Positions 45,097 to 53,441 of a DNA stretch of 64,000 nt are shown here, piece after piece. Source of the stretch: Pedobacter sp. KBW06 (GTDB lineage: Bacteria; Bacteroidota; Bacteroidia; Sphingobacteriales; Sphingobacteriaceae); assembly GCF_003852525.1 (NCBI RefSeq), contig NZ_QAJL01000003.1, positions 776,321-840,320 on the forward strand, in the 5' to 3' direction. How positions within the stretch are numbered: the first letter of the stretch is position 1; each line of letters starts with the position of its first letter. A program made the translations under genes and the position numbers. The notes under the pieces were generated by a model. That model made no database searches. It saw only the letters and a list, made by a program, of their open reading frames with translations, and had not been told where the DNA came from.

Positions 45097-45684
45097 TTAA
45101 ACGAACATCAGCGTCAGGAAGATGTTCAGGTCTTTAGGGTTAAACTGGGCTTTATTGAGTTCTTCACGCATGCGTTTGATGCCTTCAAAAAGGTTATTAT
45201 AGACACTGCGGATGGTTAAAGAAGTACGTTCTGCAATCTCTTCATTGCTCAGCCCTTCGTAATATTTCAGGAAAATAACAGTCTGGCAACGTCTGGGGAG
45301 GTTTTCAAAAATCCTGGAGAGCTGATCTTTGAGTTCTTCCAGTGCCTGGCTATTGAGCATGGTCTCTTCTGTGGAAGGCTCTGTCCAGGTGTCTGTAAAA
45401 TCATCCAGAGATTCCATTTTATATCTTTTTTCCAGCCGGTGGGTATCGATCAGTTTTCTCCTGAAAGAAGTAAGGATATAGGACTTGATGTTGCTGATCT
45501 GTGTAAAATCTGTTTTTTTCTCCAGAAAGGACAGGAAAGTCTGATTGATCTGGTCTTTGACAGTGGCCAGTTCCATACCACTTTTAAGGCCCACAAAAAC
45601 GAGATAGCTGTAATGCTGCTGATATAAGCTATATATATCATCAGGCATTGCCAACCCTGGTATGTTGCCATCTAGCTCAGACAT
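45097..45684 (-). CDS. ECF-type RNA polymerase sigma factor
   Basis: 195 aa from the ATG at 45684; an upstream in-frame ATG at 45723 would add 13 residues. Sigma-2 region: LYQQHYSYLVFVGLKSGMELATVKDQINQTFLSFLEKK, with YILTSFRRKLIDTHR. Sigma-4 region: LPRRCQTVIFLKYYEGLSNEEIAERTSLTIRSVYNNLFEGIKRMRE. It heads the sigma-FecR-SusCD unit and is expected to drive transcription of susC-susD-DUF4843-PKD lipoprotein. Confidence 0.9.
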   Translation of the reverse strand: MSELDGNIPGLAMPDDIYSLYQQHYSYLVFVGLKSGMELATVKDQINQTFLSFLEKKTDFTQISNIKSYILTSFRRKLIDTHRLEKRYKMESLDDFTDTWTEPSTEETMLNSQALEELKDQLSRIFENLPRRCQTVIFLKYYEGLSNEEIAERTSLTIRSVYNNLFEGIKRMREELNKAQFNPKDLNIFLTLMFV

Positions 45685-45905
45685 GTATGTGATCCTCCTT
45701 AAAATAAAATCGCAATCTACCATTCTAATCCTTTAACAGGAAATATATTTCTTAACCGTCACCATCATTTTACCAGCTGTCAACGCGATCATGCCCTTGG
45801 TCAAATACTTTTTCCATCAACAGGGATTATTCGCCCCTTTGCAGCCAACAAATAAAAATTACTTAACAAATGCCGGTTCCGCGAACCAGCAAAAACATTA
45901 AAAAA

Positions 45906-46496
45906 ATGAAAAAACAATTTCTTCTACCTCTGATCGCATTTTCAATGATGGTACTTTCTGCAAACGCTCAAAAAAATCCTTTCCATATTGGTCTTAAAGG
46001 AGCAGCTAACTTCAGTAAATTACCCATTTCTTCTTCCGGTATTTCTTCAAAATATGCGACAGGTTTTTCAGCAGGAGCATTCACGAGGATAGACATTTCT
46101 AAAGTTTATGTTCAGGGAGAACTTTTGTTCACTAAAAAATCCAGTAAATATGAATCTGATCTTTTTGGCGGCGATAAAAAGGTAAGCTGGTCTACCGTTG
46201 ATGTACCGGTATTGGTGGGTTATAAATTGCTCAACATGGATTTGCTGAATGTAAGGATCTTTGGTGGTGGTGTTTATTCTTATACCATCAGTGATAAAGC
46301 TTCCATTTTCAAACAGGTGGACAATTCTTTCAGCAAATTCGACAAATCCAATATCGGTTACCAGGTGGGTGCAGGAATTGATGTAGGAAAGCTTACTTTT
46401 GACCTCAGATATGAAGGTGGATTATCCAGCCTTAGCAAACAATTTAAATCCCGTCCAAACTCCTTTCAGGCAAGTGTAGGATTTATGATTTTCTAA
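45906..46496 (+). CDS. Outer membrane beta-barrel protein (PorT-like, OMP_b-brl_2)
   Basis: 196 aa from the ATG at 45906, giving signal peptide MKKQFLLPLIAFSMMVLSANAQ. The mature protein has an eight-strand pattern (FHIGLKGAANFSKLP, YATGFSAGAFTRIDI, VYVQGELLFTKKSSKY, VDVPVLVGYKL, NIGYQVGAGIDVGKLTFDLRYEGGLS) ending SFQASVGFMIF with terminal Phe. It belongs to the porin-like/PorT family; function unknown. It lies 28 bp before a LytS-type kinase gene, so it may share its operon. Confidence 0.82.
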   Translation: MKKQFLLPLIAFSMMVLSANAQKNPFHIGLKGAANFSKLPISSSGISSKYATGFSAGAFTRIDISKVYVQGELLFTKKSSKYESDLFGGDKKVSWSTVDVPVLVGYKLLNMDLLNVRIFGGGVYSYTISDKASIFKQVDNSFSKFDKSNIGYQVGAGIDVGKLTFDLRYEGGLSSLSKQFKSRPNSFQASVGFMIF

Positions 46497-46524
46497 AACC
46501 TTTGATCTAGCATATTTCATCAGC

Positions 46525-47601
46525 ATGAAGAAACCCGTATTTGACAAACATTTCTTTTTTATCGCCGGATTCTGGGTCCTGCTTACCATTACTCTGATTG
46601 CACAAATCAGCCGGGATTATCCTACCGCTTATGTCATTTTCCCTTGCTTGCTAATCATTGGATGTGCCATGCTGATTTCTTATGTTTTCAGTAACAGGAT
46701 TCTTCCCAACGCTTTTATAAAGGGGAAAACACCTTTGTTCGCGATGCAGAGTTTCAGTGTTATTGTATTGCTCACCTTTGTCATTGCAGCTGTGAACTAC
46801 ATGACATTTCTGAAGTACGGAGCCAATTATACACCCAGCGACTTGTCTTTGATAAAATCACAAAACTCTTTTTGGTTTTTATTTTTCACAAGTTCCCCAG
46901 CGTCTTTATTGATTTTAGGATCAGTTTGCGGGTTCAAATTTTATCAGAGGCACAACCAGATCGAACAACAGCATAATTTATTAAAACAGGCCCATATGGA
47001 AGCGCATGTCCGGATCTTACAGGATCAGATCAATCCGCATCTTATGTTTAATGTACTTAATCATATCCATATCCTGATGAAAAAAGATGTGGATTTAGCC
47101 TCAGTGTTGCTGGTTCGGTTTTCGGATATCCTCCGATATCAGATCTACGAGTGCAACAGGGAAACCGTAACACTGGAAAAAGATGTCAAGTACCTGAAGG
47201 ACCTGGTTTCGGTAGAAAAGATCCGATGGGGAGATGAACTGGATGTCAGATGCGAATGGAATATCACTAATGGAAAGAGGGACATCGTCCCTCTTTTACT
47301 CGTTCCATTTGTAGAAAATGCTTTTAAGCATGTCTCCCGTTTGCCCTCTTCCAAAGGTTATGTTCATCTGGAATTATACCAGCATGAGGAAAACCTCAGT
47401 TTAACGATTGAGAATTCAAACTCTACGCAACCCTCCAGAAAGAACAGCAGCAATAGTGGACTTGGACTGGAAAATGTTCGTCAGCGTCTGCAGATTCTTT
47501 ATCCGGAGCATCATGAACTGGAGATTACCAACACGGGTACAACTTTTAAAGTGGTACTGAACATAAATTTAGAAAAGAAAGCAAACTATGCAGAGCAATA
47601 A
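46525..47601 (+). CDS. LytS-type sensor histidine kinase
   Basis: 358 aa. Four membrane helices fill residues 1-140, followed by a coiled coil and a His_kinase domain with phospho-acceptor H172 in QDQINPHLMFNVLN, and an ATPase domain (VPLLLVPFVENAFKHV N-box; NSGLGLENVRQRLQILYP G-box). No periplasmic sensor domain is present, so the signal is probably sensed in the membrane. It overlaps the response-regulator gene by 14 bp. Confidence 0.9.
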   Translation: MKKPVFDKHFFFIAGFWVLLTITLIAQISRDYPTAYVIFPCLLIIGCAMLISYVFSNRILPNAFIKGKTPLFAMQSFSVIVLLTFVIAAVNYMTFLKYGANYTPSDLSLIKSQNSFWFLFFTSSPASLLILGSVCGFKFYQRHNQIEQQHNLLKQAHMEAHVRILQDQINPHLMFNVLNHIHILMKKDVDLASVLLVRFSDILRYQIYECNRETVTLEKDVKYLKDLVSVEKIRWGDELDVRCEWNITNGKRDIVPLLLVPFVENAFKHVSRLPSSKGYVHLELYQHEENLSLTIENSNSTQPSRKNSSNSGLGLENVRQRLQILYPEHHELEITNTGTTFKVVLNINLEKKANYAEQ

Positions 47602-48331
47602 AACCCATACAGAATTACCGCTACAATGTCTGGTTATTGATGATGAACCTATTGCAAGAACAGGGATCATCGATTTTATTGATCAGCTGGATTTTCTACA
47701 GGTGGCCGGCTCCTGCTCAACGGCTATGGAAGCATCAGACTTCATCCATAGTAACCCTGTGGATTTATTGTTTCTGGACATTAACATGCCCTACCTCACC
47801 GGTCTGGAGCTATTGGAGTCTATGGAAAACCCGCCATTAACCATTCTTACTACTGCCTATTCAGAACATGCGCTGGAAGGATACCGATTACAGATTGTCG
47901 ATTATCTGTTAAAGCCCATCACTTTTCAGCGCTTTCATCAGGCGGCAACAAAAGCAAGACAATTGCACCAGATGCAACGCTTGTCAAAACAGGCACCTAC
48001 CATAGACCCTTTCCTTTTCGTTCGTCAAAAAGATAGCTTTAAGAAAATTCTGTGGGCTGATATTTTATATGTAGAAGGCATGCAGAACTATGCCAAGTTA
48101 AAGTTCAAAGATCAGGAGCTGATCATTCATCAGACTTTAGTCTCCCTGGAAGAGATTTTACCTGCTGATCAGTTTTTCAGGATCCATAAATCTTATCTTG
48201 TCAATATTGCGCATATAGATGTAGTATCGGGCGGAAGAATATTCATTGATGGCCATGAATTACCGATCTCCAGGCACCGCAGGGAAGAATTGCTAAAACA
48301 AGTCGTTTACAATAAGCTGATCAGCCGTTAA
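47588..48331 (+). CDS. LytTR family response regulator
   Basis: 247 aa. REC domain with phospho-acceptor D64 (FLDINMPYLTG), acidic pair DDE at about 18-20 and Lys in LLKPI; then a LytTR DNA-binding domain (FVRQKDSFKKILWADILYVEGMQNYAKLKF, FFRIHKSYLVNIAHIDVV, LPISRHRREELL). It is paired with the kinase by a 14-bp overlap and ends in a hairpin at 48352. Confidence 0.92.
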   Translation: MQSNKTHTELPLQCLVIDDEPIARTGIIDFIDQLDFLQVAGSCSTAMEASDFIHSNPVDLLFLDINMPYLTGLELLESMENPPLTILTTAYSEHALEGYRLQIVDYLLKPITFQRFHQAATKARQLHQMQRLSKQAPTIDPFLFVRQKDSFKKILWADILYVEGMQNYAKLKFKDQELIIHQTLVSLEEILPADQFFRIHKSYLVNIAHIDVVSGGRIFIDGHELPISRHRREELLKQVVYNKLISR

Positions 48332-48351
48332 GCGCTGTTCAAATACAAAAG

Positions 48352-48373
48352 AAGATGTCTTTTCAGACATCTT
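48352..48373 (+). terminator. Terminator after the LytS/LytTR operon
   Basis: AAGATGTCT and AGACATCTT pair (9 bp, loop TTTC), followed by TTCTTATTTT, 20 bp after the response-regulator stop. Confidence 0.75.
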
Positions 48374-48787
48374 TTCTTATTTTCATATAAGACGTCGGTA
48401 AGCTTATCGCAACACATCTGGTACACTCTCTTAGATATGAGCATATCTATTTTATACACAATAACAACACCAACACACACTTTAGATTAAATTAGAAAAT
48501 TTAGAGAAAAGCCTAAATTTGTTTTAGCCTAAAAAAACGTTTGATGTTTTATTGTTTTTTAAGAAAAAAAACTATTTAGAACCCACTAAATAAGCAAATT
48601 CCAGATTTTTTGTATAGAAAATTACAAGAGTCCAGGAAATCCACAATAAAGCCTCACATACTTATTTAGGAGGTTTAGCTATTATTTCAGCAGGTTCGTT
48701 AGTTTTGGGTTTAATCAGCAATTCTGATCTTGGTAAAGAAACTACTATTGCTAAGTGGGATACGGTTAAGGTTTGTAATTAAATTAG
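48374..48787. other. AT-rich intergenic stretch
   Basis: About 410 bp that is clearly more A/T-rich than the surrounding genes, with homopolymeric A and T runs. Apart from the open but start-less frame at 48618-48782 I see no gene, promoter or repeat in it. It joins the AT-rich membrane-protein gene at 48788. Confidence 0.6.
48618..48782 (+). pseudogene. Start-less 54-codon frame, probable gene remnant
   Basis: Between an in-frame TAG at 48615 and the TAA at 48780 the frame encodes 54 residues with no ATG, GTG or TTG near its beginning. It includes a hydrophobic helix-like run (YLGGLAIISAGSLVLGLI) followed by a polar tail (KETTIAKWDTVKVCN). It ends 5 bp before the next gene, as if it were the last part of an upstream operon partner that lost its 5' end. 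It may instead be chance. Confidence 0.3.
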
Positions 48788-49204
48788 ATGTTAGATAGAA
48801 AATTGATATTAGGATACATCCTTAGTAAGGAATATTTGAAGGAGCTTCATGGAGATGGTTTTTTTGACTATGCGTACAGTCAAGCTCTATTGTATTTGTC
48901 TTGGCCATACTCATTTCATATTAGTGCTTTGTTTACATTGTCTGTAACTTTTTTATTTAAATCATTTTTTGCTTTCGATTTACGAGGAATATCATTTTTT
49001 ATATTGATGACCGCATTTTTTATTACGGCATTTTTGCTGGCTAAGCACTTTAAAAGTAAATATCATCCGGCTACCTTTGAAAACGAAGTTAAGGGCTTAT
49101 CGGATAAAGATAAAAAATCACTCAGAAGATTTTCGACTTTGTTTTTTGTGCTGAATCTTCTATTGTTTTTGTTGATAGAAATGCCACTTGTAGTTTTTCT
49201 ATGA
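48788..49204 (+). CDS. Small hypothetical membrane protein
   Basis: 138 aa. Three hydrophobic segments: ISALFTLSVTFLFKSFFAF, GISFFILMTAFFITAFLLA and STLFFVLNLLLFLLIEMPLVVFL, with a charged loop (KSKYHPATFENEVKGLSDKDKKSLRRF) between the second and third. I recognise no family. Base composition is markedly lower in G+C than its neighbours and codons such as TTA, AAA and TTT dominate, suggesting recent transfer. A hairpin terminator follows. Confidence 0.6.
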   Translation: MLDRKLILGYILSKEYLKELHGDGFFDYAYSQALLYLSWPYSFHISALFTLSVTFLFKSFFAFDLRGISFFILMTAFFITAFLLAKHFKSKYHPATFENEVKGLSDKDKKSLRRFSTLFFVLNLLLFLLIEMPLVVFL

Positions 49205-49259
49205 ATTGTAAAGTATTTCCATGGTTGGACAATAGGTAAACCTATCGTGGCATAAGACA

Positions 49260-49299
49260 GATGCCCTCAATTGAAATCAATGATACAATTGAGGACATC
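49260..49299. terminator. Terminator hairpin between convergent genes
   Basis: GATG(C)CCTCAATTG at 49260-49273 pairs with CAATTGAGG(A)CATC at 49286-49299 with one mismatch; CGCCTTTATTTTTTG follows on the plus strand. It serves the membrane-protein gene and perhaps the convergent DUF6268 gene. Confidence 0.7.
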
Positions 49300-49369
49300 G
49301 CCTTTATTTTTTGACGCGCTTAACTTATCCTAAATCAGACTGCACTCCAAAACATCTGATGGATGCAAG

Positions 49370-50284
49370 CTATTTCTTTCCGAAATTCCATTTTAATCCT
49401 ACCGCTCCATAAGGCGCCGGTTTAAAATAAGGTACTTTTTCATCCTTTTTATCCTTAAAAAAGTCAGATAACTTTCTGCTGGTAAAGGTCATCGAACGGT
49501 ACACAGAATAACCTGCGGTCAGTTCAATGCTCAAGGATTTACCGATTTTAAATTCTGGTCTCAAGCCGGTCACCACCTGCAGATAAGAGAGCTGGAATTT
49601 ATCTTCCCTGTCTACGTCAGCCGTCATCGAACTGATCTCCCCTACAGCTTTCAAATTGATGGCTTCATTTACTTTCATCCCCACTTCAACCCGCTGCGGG
49701 AAGTTCACGAGCACCTGGAATTTTCCCTCTGTTTTCCAGGTAAAATATAGGGCGGGCAAGATCATAGGCACCCCAAAACTATTCGATACTACAGGTCCAA
49801 ATCCCAGAGCCGTTCTTGGATTGAATTGCTTGATAAAGATCACCCCTCCCATTGCGAGGATATCCCTGGAATCGATCTTTTTCATATTCGTATATACACC
49901 CGCCGAAGCCATAAACATGATGTTCCAGGTTTTACTCATTGGCCGGAGGTGCATCAGTCCAATACTTGCATTTAACAATTCATTTGGAAACAGGCTTTTT
50001 TCAAAATCCCGGTTTTTTATCGAGGCATAGGAACCTTCAAGTGACATCGCCCAGATTTTTGGTCTGCCCAGAGAATCCAGTTTCACCGATAACGGAATTC
50101 CGATCCCTCCCTCAATTCTTCTCATATCACTCTTGCCGCTATTGCTGTCTCCATTGCCATTTGGATTATAATTGGAAAAAGGAATATATTCGCCTTTAAG
50201 CCTGATTCCAGGCTCCATTTGTGCTTTACTATTTAAGCTGAAAAATGCTGCTATAACCACAAAGCAGTACGTTGAAATTTTCAT
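49370..50284 (-). CDS. DUF6268 family outer membrane beta-barrel protein
   Basis: 304 aa with signal peptide (MKISTYCFVVIAAFFSLNSKAQ). The mature part alternates strands and turns (GIRLKGEYIPFSNYN, IEGGIGIPLSVKLD, AMSLEGSYASIKNRDF, NIMFMASAGVYTNM, LGFGPVVSNSFGVPMILPALYFTWK) and ends APYGAVGLKWNFGKK, as in DUF6268 proteins. It is an outer membrane barrel of unknown function. It stands alone and is divergent from the PAS protein gene. Confidence 0.72.
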   Translation of the reverse strand: MKISTYCFVVIAAFFSLNSKAQMEPGIRLKGEYIPFSNYNPNGNGDSNSGKSDMRRIEGGIGIPLSVKLDSLGRPKIWAMSLEGSYASIKNRDFEKSLFPNELLNASIGLMHLRPMSKTWNIMFMASAGVYTNMKKIDSRDILAMGGVIFIKQFNPRTALGFGPVVSNSFGVPMILPALYFTWKTEGKFQVLVNFPQRVEVGMKVNEAINLKAVGEISSMTADVDREDKFQLSYLQVVTGLRPEFKIGKSLSIELTAGYSVYRSMTFTSRKLSDFFKDKKDEKVPYFKPAPYGAVGLKWNFGKK

Positions 50285-50500
50285 AGTTTTTATAAATCAA
50301 TGATTAAATATATTTTTCGGCGAATTACGGGATGTTCCATCCCCCCGGAAAATATTATTGACCACTGGTAATCTCGTGTTGACAAAAGGAAGTTTTTCGA
50401 CCTGTCAATAAGATTTATAGAAATTAAGCTGAATTTCATTTTTTTAATACATTTGCAGCTTAGCGGGATATCCTGATTTATTCTATGAAACATCAACAGT

Positions 50501-51301
50501 TTGAAGGCAAGAGACTATAGAATTCCCATCATTTATATCGTATTAGGTGTTTTATGGATTACACTGAGCGACAGCTTCTTAAAAACTATGGAGTCGTATT
50601 TAACGCCTTCAATAGCAAAATACACCGCTTCGTTAAAAGGCATCTTTTATGTCATGGTTACCGGACTTTTATTGTATTTTCTTCTCAAAAAAGAACAGAA
50701 GAGACTTGCAGAAGGCGACAACAGGCGGATGACGGAGATCGTTGACAAGATGAACAACCTTGTTATTGTCTCTGATATTGAAGGAAAAATTACCTGGGTA
50801 AACCGTGCATTTGTGAACATTACTGGTTATACCATGCAGGAAGCCCTCGGAAAAACACATGGAGCCCTGTTATATGGCCCTAAAACTGACCTTGAAGTAG
50901 TAAAAACGCTGAGTAAAGCAATAGAAAACAAAGAATTCTTCAGTGGAGAACTCGTCAACTATGCAAAAGGAGGAAAGGAATACTGGTCGCAGTTTAACCT
51001 CTCTCCCATGTTTAATGTAAAAGGCGGACTGGAAGGTTATATCTCTGTAGAAAACAACATCGACGACAGCAAGCATAAAGAAGATCTTATTGTACAGCAG
51101 CACCAGAAATTAAAGGCCGTTTCCTGGTTAAATTCACATGAAATCAGAAAACCTGTTGCCTCTATTATGGCGCTTACAGAATTGATTCTGGAAGAAACAG
51201 ACCAGGAAGAACAAAAAGAACTGGTCAAATACCTACACCAAAGCGCTATGGCTCTGGACCTTGTCATTCATCAGATCAATGAAGAGGCGGCAGTAAAATA
51301 A
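50501..51301 (+). CDS. PAS domain/HisKA protein lacking the kinase ATPase domain
   Basis: 266 aa from a TTG at 50501; the nearest upstream in-frame codons include a stop, and the first ATG lies inside the membrane region. Two helices (IPIIYIVLGVLWITLSD and LKGIFYVMVTGLLLYFLL) are followed by a PAS domain (NNLVIVSDIEGKITWVNRAFVNITGYTMQEALGKTHGALLYGP to GYISVENNIDD) and a HisKA-like helix pair with the acceptor His in SHEIRKPVASIMAL. It then stops: no N, G1 or G2 boxes are present. It may be a phosphotransfer or dimerisation partner, or a decayed kinase. Confidence 0.8.
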   Translation: MKARDYRIPIIYIVLGVLWITLSDSFLKTMESYLTPSIAKYTASLKGIFYVMVTGLLLYFLLKKEQKRLAEGDNRRMTEIVDKMNNLVIVSDIEGKITWVNRAFVNITGYTMQEALGKTHGALLYGPKTDLEVVKTLSKAIENKEFFSGELVNYAKGGKEYWSQFNLSPMFNVKGGLEGYISVENNIDDSKHKEDLIVQQHQKLKAVSWLNSHEIRKPVASIMALTELILEETDQEEQKELVKYLHQSAMALDLVIHQINEEAAVK

Positions 51302-51345
51302 ATTATGTACCTTTGAGCCAACATCAAATAAACCATTTCCTTAAA

Positions 51346-51828
51346 ATGATCCGGCAGTTTACACCATCCGATCTTAACCCGATGAGGGAGATCTATAATC
51401 ACTATGCGGAAAATACGCTCCTGACGTTTGACGAAGCAGCATTGACAGCAACCGAATTTTCGGATAAACTTAATCCGGTTCTTTCTAAATTCCCTTGCGT
51501 GGTATATGAAAAAGAAGGAAAGGTGCTGGGCTTTGCCTATGCGACAGAATGGAAAGAAAATCCGGCCTATCGTTTTACGGTCAGCAGCTCCATCTATCTT
51601 CATCCTGAAGCCCTGGATAAAGGCACAGGAACAGCTTTATACCGTAAGCTGATCGAGGAGCTCCGGGAAATGAAAATACACTCTATCGTGGCAGGAATTC
51701 TAATGCCAAACGAAAAGAGCACAAGGATGCACGAAAGACTGGGATTCAGCAAAGTTGCCCACCTGAGTCAGATTGGATACAAATTCAACAAATGGATTGA
51801 TGTCAGCTACTGGCAGATGACTTTGTAA
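51346..51828 (+). CDS. GNAT family N-acetyltransferase (phosphinothricin acetyltransferase-like)
   Basis: 160 aa from the ATG at 51346; an upstream in-frame TTG at 51313 is less likely. MIRQFTPSDLNPMREIYNHYAENTLLTFD and VLGFAYATEWKENPAYRFTVSSSIYLHPEALDKGTGTALYRKLIEEL match the PAT/bar group of GNAT enzymes with the acetyl-CoA loop (DKGTGTALY). The acceptor amine is unknown. The last 22 bp overlap the convergent HxlR gene. Confidence 0.85.
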   Translation: MIRQFTPSDLNPMREIYNHYAENTLLTFDEAALTATEFSDKLNPVLSKFPCVVYEKEGKVLGFAYATEWKENPAYRFTVSSSIYLHPEALDKGTGTALYRKLIEELREMKIHSIVAGILMPNEKSTRMHERLGFSKVAHLSQIGYKFNKWIDVSYWQMTL

Positions 51829-52151
51829 TTCCCCATCCGCCTATCACCCCATTCCCGCAAATGATCTATAAAAGGAATCAGTTCTTTTGCCGATTCCGTT
51901 AAAGTATATTCGACCTTTGGCGGTACCTCGCTGTACACCTTCCGGATCAGCAGGCCATCTTCTTCCAGCTCGCGCAGGGTTTGCGTCAGCATCTTCGGGG
52001 TAATTCCCACAATGCGCCTCTTTAGCTCCCCGTAACGAAGAACAGTAAACGTATGGACATACCAGATGATCCTGCCTTTATATTTCCCGCCGATCCTTTG
52101 AAAAGCATAATCTACGGCACAAACCGGATCTGAATTGAGCTTTTTTGTCAT
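51807..52151 (-). CDS. HxlR family transcriptional regulator
   Basis: 114 aa. The HxlR winged helix is complete: DPVCAVDYAFQRIGGKYKGRIIWYVHTFTVLRYGELKRRIVGITPKMLTQTLRELEEDGLLIRKVYSEVPPKVEYTLTESAKELIPFI, with Cys in PVCAV as candidate sensor. It is divergent from the quinone-oxidoreductase-like gene at 52277 across 125 bp, a common HxlR target arrangement. Its 3' end overlaps the GNAT gene by 22 bp. Confidence 0.9.
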   Translation of the reverse strand: MTKKLNSDPVCAVDYAFQRIGGKYKGRIIWYVHTFTVLRYGELKRRIVGITPKMLTQTLRELEEDGLLIRKVYSEVPPKVEYTLTESAKELIPFIDHLREWGDRRMGNYKVICQ

Positions 52152-52276
52152 TTTCGTTTTTTTTTATAACTGATAATCAGCATTAGTATGTTTTTAGTCT
52201 GTAGGATACCAAAAGGTGCATACTTGACACAAAGATATCACTATCCTAGCTTTGAGGAAATTAAAGATCAAAAAGG

Positions 52277-53272
52277 ATGAAAACACTGATTGTAAATGAA
52301 AAATATGGAATCGATCACCTGAATCTGACCCCAGGTCAGGTACCGGAACCAAAAGCGGATGAAGTGCTGGTTAAAGTTGCTGCCATTTCCTTAAACTATC
52401 TCGACCTTATGGTGATCAGAGGGGATTTCGGCCATCAAATCCCTCATATCCCAGGCTCCGATGCCGCCGGAACGGTACTGCGTATTGGTTCTGCGGTAAC
52501 CGGCTTTCTTCCGGGAGATCAGGTTTCTACCCATTTTACCCCTGGATGGCAATCTGGAAATTTAACGCCCGAAGGATTGGAAAACAGACTGGGAATTGAC
52601 GCAGCAGGCGTATTTTCCACTTATATCTGCCTGCCTGAAACAGCCCTGGTAAAAAGCCCGGTCAATTTAAGCGCTCAGGAATCCGCAACACTTCCCATCG
52701 CAGCTTTAACGGCATGGGAAGCCCTTCATGAGGCCGGCGGACTTAAACCCGGGGAAACCGTTCTGCTCCAGGGAACCGGAGGCGTATCTGTCTTTGCCTT
52801 GCAGTTTGCAAAACTGGCAGGCGCCCGCGTGATCATCACTTCCAGTTCGGATGAGAAACTGAAGCGGGCCAGGTCAATGGGTGCCGACCATGTTTTCAAC
52901 TACAAAACAGAACCCGACTGGCTGGAAAAAGTAAAAGCGCTTGGAGGGGTAGATCTTGCTTTAGAAGTAATAGGAACCGGATTTAAAGAATCCATACAAG
53001 CCTGCAGGTTTGGCGGACGCATCATCATCATCGGTTTTCTAAACGGCGCAGAAACCAGCCTGAGCATCTTTGACTTTTTACAGAAAAAACTAACCGTCAA
53101 AGGCGTTTTGGTAGGATCAAAAGGCGCATTCTCTCAAATGAACGAGACCATTGAAAAAGCGGGCCTTCATCCCGTAATAGACAAGATATTTCCTTTTTCC
53201 GAAGCCAGAAAAGCCTTTGAATACCTGGCTGCCGGAAAACATTTTGGAAAGATCGTCCTGGACCTGAATTAA
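52277..53272 (+). CDS. NAD(P)-dependent alcohol dehydrogenase/quinone oxidoreductase family protein
   Basis: 331 aa MDR protein. GroES-like part (ISLNYLDLMVIRGDFG, IPHIPGSDAAGTVLRIG) and Rossmann part (LLQGTGGVSVFALQFAKLAGARVIITSSSDEKLKRARSMGADHVFNYK). The catalytic-zinc Cys is replaced, as in the quinone-reductase-like group. Likely reduces electrophilic carbonyls or quinones, in keeping with control by the divergent HxlR regulator. A hairpin terminator follows. Confidence 0.87.
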   Translation: MKTLIVNEKYGIDHLNLTPGQVPEPKADEVLVKVAAISLNYLDLMVIRGDFGHQIPHIPGSDAAGTVLRIGSAVTGFLPGDQVSTHFTPGWQSGNLTPEGLENRLGIDAAGVFSTYICLPETALVKSPVNLSAQESATLPIAALTAWEALHEAGGLKPGETVLLQGTGGVSVFALQFAKLAGARVIITSSSDEKLKRARSMGADHVFNYKTEPDWLEKVKALGGVDLALEVIGTGFKESIQACRFGGRIIIIGFLNGAETSLSIFDFLQKKLTVKGVLVGSKGAFSQMNETIEKAGLHPVIDKIFPFSEARKAFEYLAAGKHFGKIVLDLN

Positions 53273-53278
53273 AAACAC

Positions 53279-53323
53279 CAGGCATTAAATAAAGCAGTAT
53301 GAGACCGTTTTATTTAATGCCTG
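53279..53323 (+). terminator. Terminator hairpin
   Basis: A perfect 15-bp inverted repeat, CAGGCATTAAATAAA at 53279-53293 and its complement at 53309-53323 with a 15-nt loop, begins 6 bp after the oxidoreductase stop. It insulates that gene from the palindrome array that starts at 53329. Confidence 0.7.
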
Positions 53324-53328
53324 ATCTC

Positions 53329-53382
53329 GACAATTGTCCATAAAAGATGTGACAATTGTCTGCAAAAGATGTGACAATTGTC
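53329..53382. promoter_or_regulatory. Operator array 1: three GACAATTGTC palindromes at 22-bp spacing
   Basis: The perfect 10-bp palindrome GACAATTGTC starts at 53329, 53351 and 53373, exactly 22 bp apart. The first two 12-bp spacers share AAAAGATGT, so an A-tract recurs once per two helical turns on the same face. The array lies 26 bp upstream of a TAACTTAG core element and 60 bp upstream of the MauE-like start. The identical layout recurs at 54200. It is read as a cooperative regulator-binding array. Confidence 0.75.
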
Positions 53383-53407
53383 CAAATCAACGCCCCCCTT
53401 CCACACG

Positions 53408-53415
53408 TAACTTAG
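53408..53415 (+). promoter_or_regulatory. Core promoter element TAACTTAG
   Basis: TAACTTAG matches the Bacteroidota -7 consensus TAnnTTTG at all but one position. No -33 TTTG is present 17-23 bp upstream, as expected if the palindrome array binds an activator. The same element (TAACTTGG, 54278-54285) follows array 2 at nearly the same distance. Confidence 0.45.
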
Positions 53416-53441
53416 TATTCATACGAAAATTGAATACGAAG

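Noticed and set aside
53329..53390. CRISPR-like array (and likewise 54200-54260)
   Set aside because: Only three 10-bp palindromic copies with 12-bp A-rich spacers that partly repeat; far too short for repeats and spacers, and no cas genes are present.
53334..53441. Upstream in-frame TTG start extending the MauE-like protein by 36 residues
   Set aside because: The extension is translated from the palindrome array, is polar and unlike the family; the ATG at 53442 begins directly at the first membrane helix.
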